Below, piece by piece: positions 7,661-16,597 of a stretch of DNA of 37,707 nt. The notes beneath the pieces are model-generated. The model had not been told where the DNA came from and did no database searches. It worked only from the letters and a program-made list of their open reading frames with translations. The stretch comes from Candidatus Saccharibacteria bacterium CG_4_10_14_0_2_um_filter_52_9. GTDB taxonomy: Bacteria > Actinomycetota > Acidimicrobiia > Acidimicrobiales > RAAP-2. The stretch is from assembly GCA_903970515.1 (NCBI GenBank), contig CAJCJA010000040.1:1-37707 (forward strand), read 5' to 3'. The position numbers and the translations under genes were made by a program. The stretch's first letter is position 1. Each line of letters opens with the position of its first letter.

Positions 7661-8737
7661 CTACGTGGCGCTCTTCAGTCGAAGAATCACTTGGTTCGCG
7701 ACGAGTCGTGACGCGGCAGTGAGCGTGACCTGTCCGTCGCGCACGTTAATGAGGTGCGCAATCTCGTCCAGTGAATCGAACGCCTCAATTGGTACCCCGC
7801 GACGCGTGCGTAGGGCCAACGCCTCACGCTCGAAACGTTGCGTCGAATCATCAAGCGTCTCTTGACCACCGAGGGGAGGTTTTCCACTTTGCACCATGGC
7901 GATGTAGCGATCGGGTGTGCGCACGTTCCACCATCGTTGTCCGTCGCGGTGACTGTGCGCAGCGGAACCGAACCCGACGTAGTCGCCGTGATCCCAGTAA
8001 ACGTGGTTGTGACGACATTCGTGCCCGGGTCTAGCCCAGTTGGAGATTTCCTCCCACTCATAACCGTGTCGTTCGAGCGTGGCGCCGACGACGTCGTAGG
8101 CGTCAGCGGTTGCATCCTCGTCGGGGTGTCGCAACAAGTCCTCCCCGAGTGGCGTCCCCGGTTCAGGGGTCAGCGCGTAGCAACTGATGTGCGGCGGGAC
8201 GTTACGAAGTGACAAGAGGTCCTCCAACGTACTGCGAACGTCATCGAGAGATTCAGCTCGCGAACCAACGATGAGATCCATGTTCCAGGTCTCGAAGCCC
8301 GCCTCGTGCACGGCGTCAGAGACCTCACGGTGCGCCACGGTGCCGTGACGACGTCCGAGATCAGCGAGCACGGCGGGCTGGGTCGATTGGATCCCGAAAC
8401 TCATCCTCGTCACGCCACCTCGCTTGTACTCGGTGAGACGCGCGATACTCGCGTCCTCGGGATTGCACTCGACGGTCACCTCTGCGTCGAGCGTGCGAGG
8501 AATCGAGTCGAGTATTCGAAGCAACTGCGGAGCCGACAGTCGAGACGGCGTGCCACCTCCGAAGAAGACCGAGGTGGCGTCGCGAAGACCATCGCGTCGT
8601 GCCCACTCGATTTCATCGACGACGGCGTCGACGTAGTCATCCATGAGGTGGTCACGGTCGGCGTAGGTCGCAAAGGCGCAGTAGTCGCAGCGATGCGCGC
8701 AGAATGGTACGTGTACGTAGACCCCGAACTCACTCAT
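7661..8737 (-). CDS. hemW: radical SAM heme chaperone HemW (HemN-like)
   Basis: This is a 358-residue radical SAM protein. The cluster motif is CAHRCDYC near the N-terminus (Cys13, Cys17, Cys20, the CX3CX2C form), in VYVHVPFCAHRCDYCAF. It is followed by FFGGGTPS and by TVECNPED, both typical of the HemN/HemW group. The short N-terminus without a leading extension and the length favour HemW, a heme-binding chaperone, over true coproporphyrinogen III dehydrogenase. The ATG overlaps the photolyase stop as ATGA, so it is translationally coupled within the uppS-recO-phr operon. Confidence 0.92.
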   Translation of the reverse strand: MSEFGVYVHVPFCAHRCDYCAFATYADRDHLMDDYVDAVVDEIEWARRDGLRDATSVFFGGGTPSRLSAPQLLRILDSIPRTLDAEVTVECNPEDASIARLTEYKRGGVTRMSFGIQSTQPAVLADLGRRHGTVAHREVSDAVHEAGFETWNMDLIVGSRAESLDDVRSTLEDLLSLRNVPPHISCYALTPEPGTPLGEDLLRHPDEDATADAYDVVGATLERHGYEWEEISNWARPGHECRHNHVYWDHGDYVGFGSAAHSHRDGQRWWNVRTPDRYIAMVQSGKPPLGGQETLDDSTQRFEREALALRTRRGVPIEAFDSLDEIAHLINVRDGQVTLTAASRLVANQVILRLKSAT

Positions 8738-10158
8738 GACGCGACCCGAGCACGCTCGCGCGCATCGTGAAATCGCGACAATGCCTCATCACGCTCTCGA
8801 GCGGCGTCAATAATCGCAAGGGGATACGCACCTGCCCGCAGTAATCCAGTGCCACCGCCGGGTTCAAGGCACTGGGGCGCGGGCACGTCACGCAATTCGG
8901 GAACGTAACGATGGATGTACGTGCCGTGAGGATCAAATCGTGATGCTTGCAGCGTTGGATTGAAGATTCGATGGAACGGCGACGGGTCGGTACCCGTGCC
9001 CGCGACCCACTGCCAACCGTGTTGATTCGACGCGAGGTCGCCGTCAATCAGGTGCCACATGAACCACTTGGCACCCCATCGCCAGTCCACGTGAAGATGC
9101 TTCACGAGAAATGACGCCGTGATCATTCGCACGCGATTGTGCATCCAGCCCTCGCCAAGGAGCTGACGCATCCCGGCGTCGACTAACGGAAAGCCCGTCT
9201 GTCCTTTGGCCCACTGAGCGAAGCGTTCCTCGGCGACGGCACCCTCGTCGCATCGAAGGTAACGCATCGCTGGTTGCAGACTTTGCGATGCTGATTGTGG
9301 CTCGTGGTACATGACGTCGGCGTAGAACTCGCGCCAACACACTTCAGATCGATACGTCGCTCGCCCCTGGGACGCGCCGTCGAGAATGCTGAGTACCTGG
9401 CGGGGATGGAGGGCACCGAAACGCAGAAATGGGCTGAGTCGGCTCGTCGAGTCGCGACCCGGCAGGTTTCGTGATTCACCGTAGTCATCGACGCGGTCGT
9501 CGAATTGCGTCAGAAGTCGATGGCCAGCGACCTCCCCCGCCCCGATTTCATGCATCACTACGTCATCGACCACATCGGGAAAATACGATGGCCGGTCCTT
9601 CCCGGCACACGCGTCGAGCTCGTCGAGCGACACCGAGGGCGCGCGGCGCCAATGAACACCAGAGGGAGCGGGCATCGGTCGGGTCGAGGCGTGCGTATTC
9701 CAACCCCGTTGGAACGCGCCAAACACGCGACAGGGCGTTCCCGTTTTCGTCGTCACGATGCCAGGTGCCACCACGTAGGGAGAATCGACGTACGTGATGG
9801 AGATTCCCTGTCGAGCGAGCGCTTCACGCACGCGATCGTCGCGCCGCCGGCCTTGGGGACCGTAGTCACCCGTCGCGACGATGTCGCGGACGTGCAGCTC
9901 GCGAGCAACTCGTTCGAGTTCCTCACTCGGCTCGCCTCGTCGCACGATGAGCGCTCCGTCGATCGAGACATCCAACGCCTCGAGACTTTGACGCAAATAG
10001 CGCGTGCGAGCTGGCCCGCTCGGCGCAGCGAACACCTCGTCGATGATGAAAACAGCGGCAACTTCGCCACTCCCCAATCGCACCGCCTCGAGTAACGCGG
10101 GATTGTCGTGAAGTCGAAGGTCTCTACGAAACCAGATAATGGTGGTGGCGCCGGGCAC
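8734..10158 (-). CDS. phr: deoxyribodipyrimidine photolyase (class I, CPD type)
   Basis: This 474-residue flavoprotein uses blue light to split cyclobutane pyrimidine dimers. The N-terminal antenna-binding Rossmann domain starts with IIWFRRDLRLHDNPAL. The C-terminal FAD domain contains CWREFYADVMYHEP, GFPLVDAGMRQLLGEGWMHN and the hallmark WQWVAGTGTDPSPFHRIFNP. Which antenna pigment binds cannot be told by eye. The GTG at 10158 has an upstream GAGGA ribosome-binding sequence, unlike the leaderless genes nearby. It lies 21 nt after recO, and its stop overlaps hemW. Confidence 0.95.
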   Translation of the reverse strand: MPGATTIIWFRRDLRLHDNPALLEAVRLGSGEVAAVFIIDEVFAAPSGPARTRYLRQSLEALDVSIDGALIVRRGEPSEELERVARELHVRDIVATGDYGPQGRRRDDRVREALARQGISITYVDSPYVVAPGIVTTKTGTPCRVFGAFQRGWNTHASTRPMPAPSGVHWRRAPSVSLDELDACAGKDRPSYFPDVVDDVVMHEIGAGEVAGHRLLTQFDDRVDDYGESRNLPGRDSTSRLSPFLRFGALHPRQVLSILDGASQGRATYRSEVCWREFYADVMYHEPQSASQSLQPAMRYLRCDEGAVAEERFAQWAKGQTGFPLVDAGMRQLLGEGWMHNRVRMITASFLVKHLHVDWRWGAKWFMWHLIDGDLASNQHGWQWVAGTGTDPSPFHRIFNPTLQASRFDPHGTYIHRYVPELRDVPAPQCLEPGGGTGLLRAGAYPLAIIDAARERDEALSRFHDARERARVAS

Positions 10159-10176
10159 TATTCCTCTTTCGAGGGC

Positions 10177-10182
10177 ACCTTA
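10177..10182 (-). promoter_or_regulatory. possible internal -10 box before the photolyase gene
   Basis: TAAGGT on the minus strand overlaps the recO stop and lies 18 nt before the phr GTG. It would give a leader of about 10 nt that still contains the GAGGA ribosome-binding site. Confidence 0.35.
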
Positions 10183-10929
10183 CTGGTCACTAGACGATAA
10201 AGTGATGGGCGCACTCGCACGCGTCACTTTCAGGCGCTTTCCGAAGTGCTGTTCGATGGCGTCATGCGCAATCGTCATCACCTCACCCGCTCCTGGCGCG
10301 GACTGCTCACGCAAGACACTCGCGAGATCGCCTCCGAGGATCCTTCGTATCAGCACGAGGGCATCGTGGGAGATCGCGTGCCCGCTTCGACAATTCGCGC
10401 ACAGCGTGCCACCCACCTGGGCATTAAAGGCTACGAGTGGACCCGCGGATCCACAGTTCACGCAATTATCAACGACGGGTTCGGACCCGTCGTGCGAGAG
10501 AAGTTTGAAAAAGAACGACGCGGGAATGAGGTCAGGAACGAAGTGCTCATCATCGATCGAACCCAGCACGCGAATCAAGAGCTCGAAGATCCCCTCGTCC
10601 GCAACGTCGTCGGAGGGAATGGCGTCAATCACCTCAACGACGGCGTAACCCGCGTTGATGCGTTCGTAGGAGGACCGCATCACCGGATAGCGCTCCCGGT
10701 GTTGCACGTGACGAGTGATGTAGAGCTCGCCTCGACTCTTCACGAGATCGACGTGCACGTACGCGAGAGGCTCGAGGTTTCCGCCGAGACGACTGGTCGA
10801 CTTTCGAATCCCCTTCGCGAGCACGCGTACCTTGCCGTGTTTCCTCGTCCAGAGCACCGCGATTCGATCTGATTCGCCCGACTTGTACGTCCGCAAGACC
10901 ACGGCGTCGTCGTCTATTTCCTTTATCAT
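10180..10929 (-). CDS. recO: DNA repair protein RecO
   Basis: RecO helps load RecA on single-stranded DNA in the RecFOR recombination pathway. The 249-residue protein has the N-terminal OB fold (DDAVVLRTYKSGESDRIAVL, then KGKIRKS-like KGIRKSTSRLGG), a helical middle with LEPLAYVHVDL, and a C-terminal zinc site made of CVNCGSAG and CANCRSG. Length fits the family. The start ATG overlaps the stop of the small membrane gene upstream (ATGA), placing it in the uppS operon. The stop TAA is followed by the photolyase gene. Confidence 0.95.
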   Translation of the reverse strand: MIKEIDDDAVVLRTYKSGESDRIAVLWTRKHGKVRVLAKGIRKSTSRLGGNLEPLAYVHVDLVKSRGELYITRHVQHRERYPVMRSSYERINAGYAVVEVIDAIPSDDVADEGIFELLIRVLGSIDDEHFVPDLIPASFFFKLLSHDGSEPVVDNCVNCGSAGPLVAFNAQVGGTLCANCRSGHAISHDALVLIRRILGGDLASVLREQSAPGAGEVMTIAHDAIEQHFGKRLKVTRASAPITLSSSDQ

Positions 10930-11138
10930 TCGGGCTCTTCGTCGCGATCGTTGAAGTGCTGCTTGCGCGGCGTGATACCCATGTACTTATTCAAGCCCAC
11001 GCCCGCCGCGACCAACACCGCGAGGATGGGCGGCACCGTCAAGATGGGAATCAGACCCGACGCGCCGTTCAGGGCGATGACCCACAAGAATCCGTACAAG
11101 AGCAGTGCCACCACTATGGTGACGCGAGTCGTGATCAC
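10926..11138 (-). CDS. small two-span membrane protein of unknown function
   Basis: This 70-residue protein is predicted between uppS and recO. The GTG start overlaps the uppS stop as GTGA, and the stop overlaps the recO start as ATGA. This double coupling strongly supports a real gene. Two hydrophobic segments are visible, VTIVVALLLYGFLWVIAL and LIPILTVPPILAVLVAAGVG, followed by a polar, acidic C-terminal tail (RKQHFNDRDEEPE). I do not recognise a named family. An inner-membrane location is inferred from the segments. A longer reading from further upstream would run through uppS and is less likely. Confidence 0.75.
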   Translation of the reverse strand: MITTRVTIVVALLLYGFLWVIALNGASGLIPILTVPPILAVLVAAGVGLNKYMGITPRKQHFNDRDEEPE

Positions 11139-11875
11139 TGCTCCACGCTCCCAAATCGACGTTCGCGACGCTGGAATTCCTCGACTGCTTCGAACAAGTC
11201 CTCTCGGCGGAAATCCGGCCACAGAACGTCAGTGAAGACGAACTCCGAATACGCCATCTCCCACAAAAGGAAGTTGGAAATGCGATACTCCCCTGAGGTG
11301 CGAATCACGAGGTCCGGGTCGGCGAGTTCTGGATGGTAGAGACGTGCACGGATGCTTCGCTCGTCGATCTTGCCCACCGGAACCTTGTCCGTGACGAGTT
11401 GGCGCACTGCGTCGACAATCTCTGCGCGCCCTCCGTAGTTGAAAGCGATGTTGAGCGTCATGGTCTTGTTCTTCTTCGTCAACGCCTCGGCGTCATCCAT
11501 GTCGTGCAACACGCGCTTGGGCACGCGCCAATCCCTTCGTCCCGCGAAGGTGATCCGCACACCTTCGGCGTGCAAATCCAACTTGTGTCGATGCAGCAGT
11601 CCCTGGTTGAAGTTCATGAGGTATCGAACTTCGTCCACGGGACGACGCCAGTTCTCCGTCGAGAACGCGTACACCGTCAGCGCCCTCACGCCAATGGATA
11701 TCGCGCCGTACGTCGTATCAACGAGCGCTTGTTCACCCGCCCCGTGACCTTCGGTTCTCGCGAGTCCTCGACGTTCGGCCCAACGGCCGTTGCCGTCCAT
11801 CACAACCGCGATGTGTTGAGGCACCGCTCCTCGTCCCAACGAGCGAGGTGGGACTACGGGACGAGGGTCGGGCAC
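11135..11875 (-). CDS. uppS: isoprenyl (undecaprenyl) diphosphate synthase
   Basis: This cis-prenyltransferase extends an allylic diphosphate with isopentenyl diphosphate to make the long lipid carrier for cell-wall synthesis. The 246-residue protein shows the catalytic HIAVVMDGNGRWAERRG motif with the key Asp, the substrate region YAFSTENWRRP, and the C-terminal RTSGEYRISNFLLWEMAYSE. Length is typical. The GTG at 11875 has a TAAGTT -10 box exactly 6 nt upstream, so the operon mRNA is predicted to be leaderless. It heads the operon with the small membrane gene, recO, phr and hemW. Actinobacteria often have two such enzymes of different chain length; which one this is cannot be judged. Confidence 0.95.
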   Translation of the reverse strand: MPDPRPVVPPRSLGRGAVPQHIAVVMDGNGRWAERRGLARTEGHGAGEQALVDTTYGAISIGVRALTVYAFSTENWRRPVDEVRYLMNFNQGLLHRHKLDLHAEGVRITFAGRRDWRVPKRVLHDMDDAEALTKKNKTMTLNIAFNYGGRAEIVDAVRQLVTDKVPVGKIDERSIRARLYHPELADPDLVIRTSGEYRISNFLLWEMAYSEFVFTDVLWPDFRREDLFEAVEEFQRRERRFGSVEQ

Positions 11876-11881
11876 GAGTAA

Positions 11882-11887
11882 AACTTA
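11882..11887 (-). promoter_or_regulatory. leaderless -10 box of the uppS operon
   Basis: TAAGTT on the minus strand is followed by 6 nt (TTACTC) and the uppS GTG. It lies within the 60-bp spacer shared with divergent dinG. Confidence 0.6.
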
Positions 11888-11923
11888 GTCTTTCCCTCCA
11901 CAATTACCTCCGACGTCAACCTC

Positions 11924-11929
11924 TAAGGT
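11924..11929 (+). promoter_or_regulatory. leaderless -10 box of dinG
   Basis: TAAGGT is followed by 6 nt (caacgc) and the dinG GTG at 11936. No Shine-Dalgarno sequence or clear -35 box is visible. Confidence 0.6.
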
Positions 11930-11935
11930 CAACGC

Positions 11936-13906
11936 GTGGACTCTTTCGACCCTGACGAACTCGTCACTGATGTCGAACCAGATGATGAGAGTGGCATTCA
12001 ACTCGACCGGGATGTCGTCAACATTGACGTCGAGCGAGCACTGCAGCTCCTCGCGCAAATTACGAACGAGCTACCGGGCGGCGGCGAAGATCGAGAAGCG
12101 CAACAACTGATGGTGCGCTCCGTCGCCGAAAGCTTCTCTCGACGTGAGCATCACATCATCGAAGCGGGCACGGGCGTTGGCAAGTCGCTCGCGTATCTCG
12201 TACCCGCCGCCATGCTCAACCAGCGAGTCGTCATCGCAACGGCGACCAAGAATCTACAGGACCAGTTGGCGAGCAAGGACGCGCCGACCGTCAGTGCGCA
12301 TACGAAGTCGCGCGTCGCGGTGCTCAAGGGACGAAACAACTATCTCTGTCGCAACCGAGCCCACGCCGTCGGCGGGACTGGACAGATGAGTTTCGACGAC
12401 GGGAGCGAAGTGCCCAGTGGCGTCGCCGATCAGATGCGTCGAATCCTCGCGTGGTCGAACGAGACCACGACGGGCGACCGCGACGAGGTGCCGTTCGAAG
12501 TCGACCAGCGGGCCTGGCGAGGATTGTCCGTGACCCCTCAAGAATGTCTGGGCCGAACGCAGTGCCCTCAAGGAGCGTCGTGCTTCACCGAACTCGCCAG
12601 GGACCGGGCCGCAGAGAGTTCGTTGCTCATCGTCAACACGCACCTATACGCGGCGCACCTCGCGTCGGGTTCGATGCTGTTACCCGCACACGAATTCGTG
12701 GTCTTCGACGAAGCCCACGAGATTCTCAACATCTTCGCGTCCTTGCTAGGGACATCACTCAATCCGGGACGCCTGCGGGCTCTGGCAGCGGCTGCGCGGT
12801 CCCTACTCGGGGCCGACATGGCCGACACCGCTCTCGACCTCGTGAACTGCGCCGATCGACTCGCGGGAGCCTTGCAAATCCAGTTCGACGCTGGACAACT
12901 GACGGGCCTCGACGAAGACCCACGCAGGGAGTTGGAACGCGCCACGGAACTCGTCACCCGCCTCGTCGAAGCCCTACGCGCCGTTGAGACCGCGGGCGCC
13001 GACGCCGAGGCGCGCAAGATCCGCGGCCTCGGTCCCGCGATACACCTCGCCAACGATCTCGAGCGCGTGGGCAAGATTCGAGACGGTGAACTGCTCTTCC
13101 TCGCTCGACGTGATCGAGAAGTCGACATCGAAGTCTCACTCGTTGACGTGGGCCCGCGACTCCAGGAGGACCTCTGGGAGAACGTCACCGCGGTACTCAC
13201 GAGCGCCACGATCCCTGATTCGCTGGCGAGGGATCTGGGTCTCGAAGGCGATGCCACGAGCGAACACTTTGACAGTCCCTTCGACTACCAAAAGAACTCG
13301 CTCCTCTACGTACCAGACGACTTCCCTTCTCGCAACGACGATGGCGCGGAAGAAGCCATCATCGAAGAACTCATCGGACTCATCAACGCCGCGGGTGGAA
13401 GGACCCTCGCCCTGTTCACGAACCGCTCGGTGATGAACCGGGTCGCTGACGCCGTCGAACCGCGTCTCGACACACCGGTGCTCGTCCAGGGCACACTTTC
13501 GCGTCAACGCATCATCGAACAGTTTCGCGATGACGCCGAAGCGAGTCTCTTCGCGGTGACGAGCTTCTGGCAGGGGATCGACGTCCCGGGACACTCACTT
13601 AGTTTGGTGACGATTGATCGCCTGCCCTTCGCGGTACCCGGCGACCCTCTCGCCGAGGCGCGACGATCGCGCTCGACGAAGCCGTTCTATGAGGTGGATC
13701 TCCCTAGAGCGGCGATGCTGCTCGCCCAAGGGGTGGGACGCCTTATCCGCAACAAGAACGACCGCGGGGTAGTCGCGGTGCTCGACACGCGACTCGCCGA
13801 ATCAAGTTACCGGTCATCACTCTTTCGCAAGTTGCCGCCGATGAAGAGGACGCGCGACCGCGCCGCGGTGCACGCGTTTCTGGCGGAACTTCGCGAGGCT
13901 CAGTAG
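11936..13906 (+). CDS. dinG: DinG/Rad3-family ATP-dependent DNA helicase
   Basis: This is a 656-residue superfamily 2 helicase of the iron-sulfur XPD/DinG type, which unwinds 5' overhang DNA, R-loops and similar structures. Walker A is AGTGVGKS (77-84) and the DEAH box is at 258-261. Four cysteines at 138, 204, 210 and 216 between them are placed to hold a 4Fe-4S cluster. The C-terminal helicase half has SFWQGIDVPGHSLSLVTIDR and the motif VI sequence QGVGRLIRN. There is no N-terminal exonuclease domain. It stands alone on the plus strand between two minus-strand operons and overlaps era tail to tail by 7 nt. Confidence 0.92.
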   Translation: MDSFDPDELVTDVEPDDESGIQLDRDVVNIDVERALQLLAQITNELPGGGEDREAQQLMVRSVAESFSRREHHIIEAGTGVGKSLAYLVPAAMLNQRVVIATATKNLQDQLASKDAPTVSAHTKSRVAVLKGRNNYLCRNRAHAVGGTGQMSFDDGSEVPSGVADQMRRILAWSNETTTGDRDEVPFEVDQRAWRGLSVTPQECLGRTQCPQGASCFTELARDRAAESSLLIVNTHLYAAHLASGSMLLPAHEFVVFDEAHEILNIFASLLGTSLNPGRLRALAAAARSLLGADMADTALDLVNCADRLAGALQIQFDAGQLTGLDEDPRRELERATELVTRLVEALRAVETAGADAEARKIRGLGPAIHLANDLERVGKIRDGELLFLARRDREVDIEVSLVDVGPRLQEDLWENVTAVLTSATIPDSLARDLGLEGDATSEHFDSPFDYQKNSLLYVPDDFPSRNDDGAEEAIIEELIGLINAAGGRTLALFTNRSVMNRVADAVEPRLDTPVLVQGTLSRQRIIEQFRDDAEASLFAVTSFWQGIDVPGHSLSLVTIDRLPFAVPGDPLAEARRSRSTKPFYEVDLPRAAMLLAQGVGRLIRNKNDRGVVAVLDTRLAESSYRSSLFRKLPPMKRTRDRAAVHAFLAELREAQ

Positions 13907-14805
13907 CCGAAGCGGTCCAAGATTTCGTCGCGCTTCTGCCATCCCGGTTCCACCGACACTTTGAGTTCGAGAAAACACCCCTCGGGAAGTTGGCGGCGCG
14001 CGGCGATGCCCACGTCCTTTAAGAGTTGGCCACCCTTACCAATCACCATTCCTTTTTGACTCTCTCGCTCCACCAAGATCTCGACGGTGACGTGGGGCCA
14101 TTCGAACTCACTCACGCGACAGTGGATCGAGTGTGGTAGCTCCTGTTTGGTCTTTCGCACCAACTGCTCTCGCACGAGTTCGGCGATCCACACCGCCTCG
14201 GGCACGTCAGACACCTCGTCCTGATCGAAGAGGAATGGTGATTCCGGCATCGCGAGGCGGACGAAACGAACGAGTTCTTCGGTGCCCTCACCCGTCTTCG
14301 CGGACACGGGAAAGTACTCGACCCGACCAACGACGTCCTCGAGCCCACGGTCCGCGGCGATCTCGTTGACCGCGTCGTGTGCGGCGAGAAGCTGCGCCGC
14401 GACGCCATCGCGCGACGAACGATCCATCTTGTTCACGACGACGCACGGCACGGGACCCTTGGTGTGCCTGGCGTTCTCGAGCATGGCCGTCAACACGTGT
14501 CGATCACCCGGGCCAATGGGCTTGCCCGCTTCGACGACGGCGAGGATGACGTCCACGTCGTCCGCGGCGGCGCGTGCCATTTCGTTGAGCCGGCCACCCA
14601 GGGTCGTCTTAGGTCGATGGATGCCGGGCGTATCGACGAAGATCACTTGGACGTCGTCGTCGCTCAAGATCCCACGCACGGCGCCCCGCGTGGTGTTGGG
14701 GCTCGCCGAGGTGATCGAGACCTTGGTTCCGATCACTTGATTGAGCAACGTCGATTTACCGACGTTGGGCCGTCCGATGATGGCGGCGAATCCCGCTCGC
14801 GTCAC
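13900..14805 (-). CDS. era: ribosome-assembly GTPase Era
   Basis: Era is a GTPase that binds the 3' end of 16S rRNA during 30S subunit maturation. The 301 residues have G1 GRPNVGKST, G3 DTPGIH and G4 NKMD. A C-terminal KH domain carries GMVIGKGGQLLKDVG. The GTG start overlaps the stop of the CBS-domain gene as GTGA. It is the last gene of the hrcA operon, and its stop overlaps convergent dinG, leaving no room for a separate terminator. Company with ybeY and rsmE fits a ribosome-maturation block. Confidence 0.97.
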   Translation of the reverse strand: MTRAGFAAIIGRPNVGKSTLLNQVIGTKVSITSASPNTTRGAVRGILSDDDVQVIFVDTPGIHRPKTTLGGRLNEMARAAADDVDVILAVVEAGKPIGPGDRHVLTAMLENARHTKGPVPCVVVNKMDRSSRDGVAAQLLAAHDAVNEIAADRGLEDVVGRVEYFPVSAKTGEGTEELVRFVRLAMPESPFLFDQDEVSDVPEAVWIAELVREQLVRKTKQELPHSIHCRVSEFEWPHVTVEILVERESQKGMVIGKGGQLLKDVGIAARRQLPEGCFLELKVSVEPGWQKRDEILDRFGY

Positions 14806-16094
14806 GTCGCTTCGGCGCCTGGTTCGACAACGATCGCCTCGACGAGCACGTCCTCGACGCGTCGTCCGTCCATGTGAAGCACCGTGAGGTGATAGTGCGG
14901 CGTCGAGAAGACGCTCCCGACGTCGGGGACCCCTCCCGCGAGGTCGAGTACGAGTCCACCCACCGTGTCCCAGCCGTCCTTGGGGAGCGTCAAGTGATAT
15001 TCGTCATTCGCGTCATCGATGTTGAGTCGTCCGCTCAACGTGATGCCCGCCTCTATCGTCTGGTCGTCGTCTTGCACGTTGGGATCGGACTCGTCAGTGA
15101 TCTCTCCCACCAACTCTTCGAGGACGTCCTCGAGGGTTACCAGACCGGCCGTGCCCCCGTACTCATCGATGACGATGAACAGGTGACTCTTTCCTTTTTG
15201 GACTTCGGTGAGTAGCGACGCCACTCGTTTGGTCTCGGGCACGAAACGCGGCTCACCCATGTGTTCGGACAGTGGCTCTCCCCCACGCCCCTCGGCAAAG
15301 AGTCCCGCCAGGTGGCGCAGGTTGACGATCCCCACGACGTCGTCGGGGCCACCACCCAAGACGGGGATTCGAGAACGCCCGGTCGCGACCGCCAAGTCCA
15401 GTGCTTGGCGCACGGTGGCGCTGTCCTTGATATCGACCATGTCGATGCGCGGGACCATCACCTCTCGCACGATGGTGTCGCCGAACTCGATGACGGAATG
15501 GATGAAGTTGCGTTCCTCGGAGGCAATGGCCTGGTCTTCCTGGGCGACGTCGGCCATGGCGAGCACCTCGGACTCGGTCATCTTTTGTGTCTGTCCTTCG
15601 AGACCCGACAAACGAATGACGCCTTGGGCAATGGAGAGCAGCAACGTCGAGAGCCACTTGATCGGCCAGAACTTAAGGAGCCCACTTACGACGGGCGCGG
15701 TGACGAGCGCGGCATTGTCGGGATGCTGCACGGCGTAGTTCTTGGGTATTGCCTCGAAGAACACGAAGATGACGACCACTTCGCCCACGATGCCAATGAA
15801 GATACCCGCGGCGCCGAAAAGCCGATCGGTCAAGACACCCACCATCGTCGCGGACACCAGCTGACAGATGAGCACCAGCAGCAGTATCGGATTGAGGAAC
15901 TTCTGGGGTGACTCGGTGAGCAGGGTGAGCGCGCGCGACCCTCGACGATGTTGCTCACGCAGTGAGCGTGCCCTCGACTTGTTCATGCGAACGAGCGACG
16001 TCTCCGCGAGTGCGAGGAATCCGGACAAGAGAAGCAACACCAGCACCGTTAACGATAAATACGTATCGCTCGAACTCCAGGCGGTGGCGATCAC
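14802..16094 (-). CDS. DUF21-CBS-CorC/HlyC family membrane protein
   Basis: This 430-residue protein has the usual order of this family: an N-terminal DUF21 membrane domain of about four spans (residues 1-150), a pair of CBS domains (about 200-335, including VMVPRIDMVDIKDSATVRQ and IDEYGGTAGLVTLEDVLEEL), and a C-terminal CorC_HlyC domain. Members are often annotated as hemolysins. Characterised relatives act in magnesium or cobalt efflux and bind nucleotide, so ion transport is a more likely role than lysis. Its GTG overlaps the ybeY stop (GTGA) and its own stop overlaps era. Confidence 0.9.
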   Translation of the reverse strand: MIATAWSSSDTYLSLTVLVLLLLSGFLALAETSLVRMNKSRARSLREQHRRGSRALTLLTESPQKFLNPILLLVLICQLVSATMVGVLTDRLFGAAGIFIGIVGEVVVIFVFFEAIPKNYAVQHPDNAALVTAPVVSGLLKFWPIKWLSTLLLSIAQGVIRLSGLEGQTQKMTESEVLAMADVAQEDQAIASEERNFIHSVIEFGDTIVREVMVPRIDMVDIKDSATVRQALDLAVATGRSRIPVLGGGPDDVVGIVNLRHLAGLFAEGRGGEPLSEHMGEPRFVPETKRVASLLTEVQKGKSHLFIVIDEYGGTAGLVTLEDVLEELVGEITDESDPNVQDDDQTIEAGITLSGRLNIDDANDEYHLTLPKDGWDTVGGLVLDLAGGVPDVGSVFSTPHYHLTVLHMDGRRVEDVLVEAIVVEPGAEAT

Positions 16095-16597
16095 GGCACA
16101 CTCTTTTGGTAGTGCCGCTCAAGCAATTCTCGCTCGCGTGCTTCCATCCGTTCCGCTTCTTCGTCAACGGCGTGGTCCCAACCAAGCAAGTGCAGCACCC
16201 CGTGCACGACGAGCAGCGCGATCTCGTCGTCGAATGAACACTCGTGCTCAACGGCGTTGCGCGCCGCCACTGCCGGGCAGATGACGATATCGCCAATGAG
16301 GGTGGGGATCTCGGGCGCCGGCGGTTCACCCGGGCCCGAGCCTCCGGCGTCGGGTACGCGCCCCGTCGGGTCAGGCTCTCCCTCAATCGGGAAACTCAAC
16401 ACGTCGGTGGGGCCTTCGTTACCCATGAACTGTTGGTTGAGCGAGGCGATCGTCAACTCGTCAGAAAATATGAGCGACACTTCGCAGAGTCCGCGAACGC
16501 CTTCGTCAACCAGCGAGCCGTTCGCGAGCGACACCCATCGCTCAAGGTCAATCGCGAAATCGTGTTGCTCGTCCGCCGCGTAGATATCAATCGTCAT
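16091..16597 (-). CDS. ybeY: endoribonuclease YbeY
   Basis: YbeY is a zinc-dependent RNase that acts in 16S rRNA 3'-end maturation and ribosome quality control. The 168-residue protein carries the full metal motif HGVLHLLGWDH near the C-terminus, and NEGPTDVLSFPIEGE in the middle. A Pro/Gly-rich insert of about 20 residues lies before LIGDIVICP. I chose the ATG at 16597 because it overlaps the phoH stop as ATGA and begins at the conserved first strand (MTIDIYAADEQ). A longer upstream reading would overlap phoH heavily. Confidence 0.95.
   Translation of the reverse strand: MTIDIYAADEQHDFAIDLERWVSLANGSLVDEGVRGLCEVSLIFSDELTIASLNQQFMGNEGPTDVLSFPIEGEPDPTGRVPDAGGSGPGEPPAPEIPTLIGDIVICPAVAARNAVEHECSFDDEIALLVVHGVLHLLGWDHAVDEEAERMEARERELLERHYQKSVP

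Noticed and set aside
14802-16094. Hemolysin / virulence factor
   Set aside because: The DUF21-CBS-CorC architecture points to ion transport; the hemolysin name for this family is historical.
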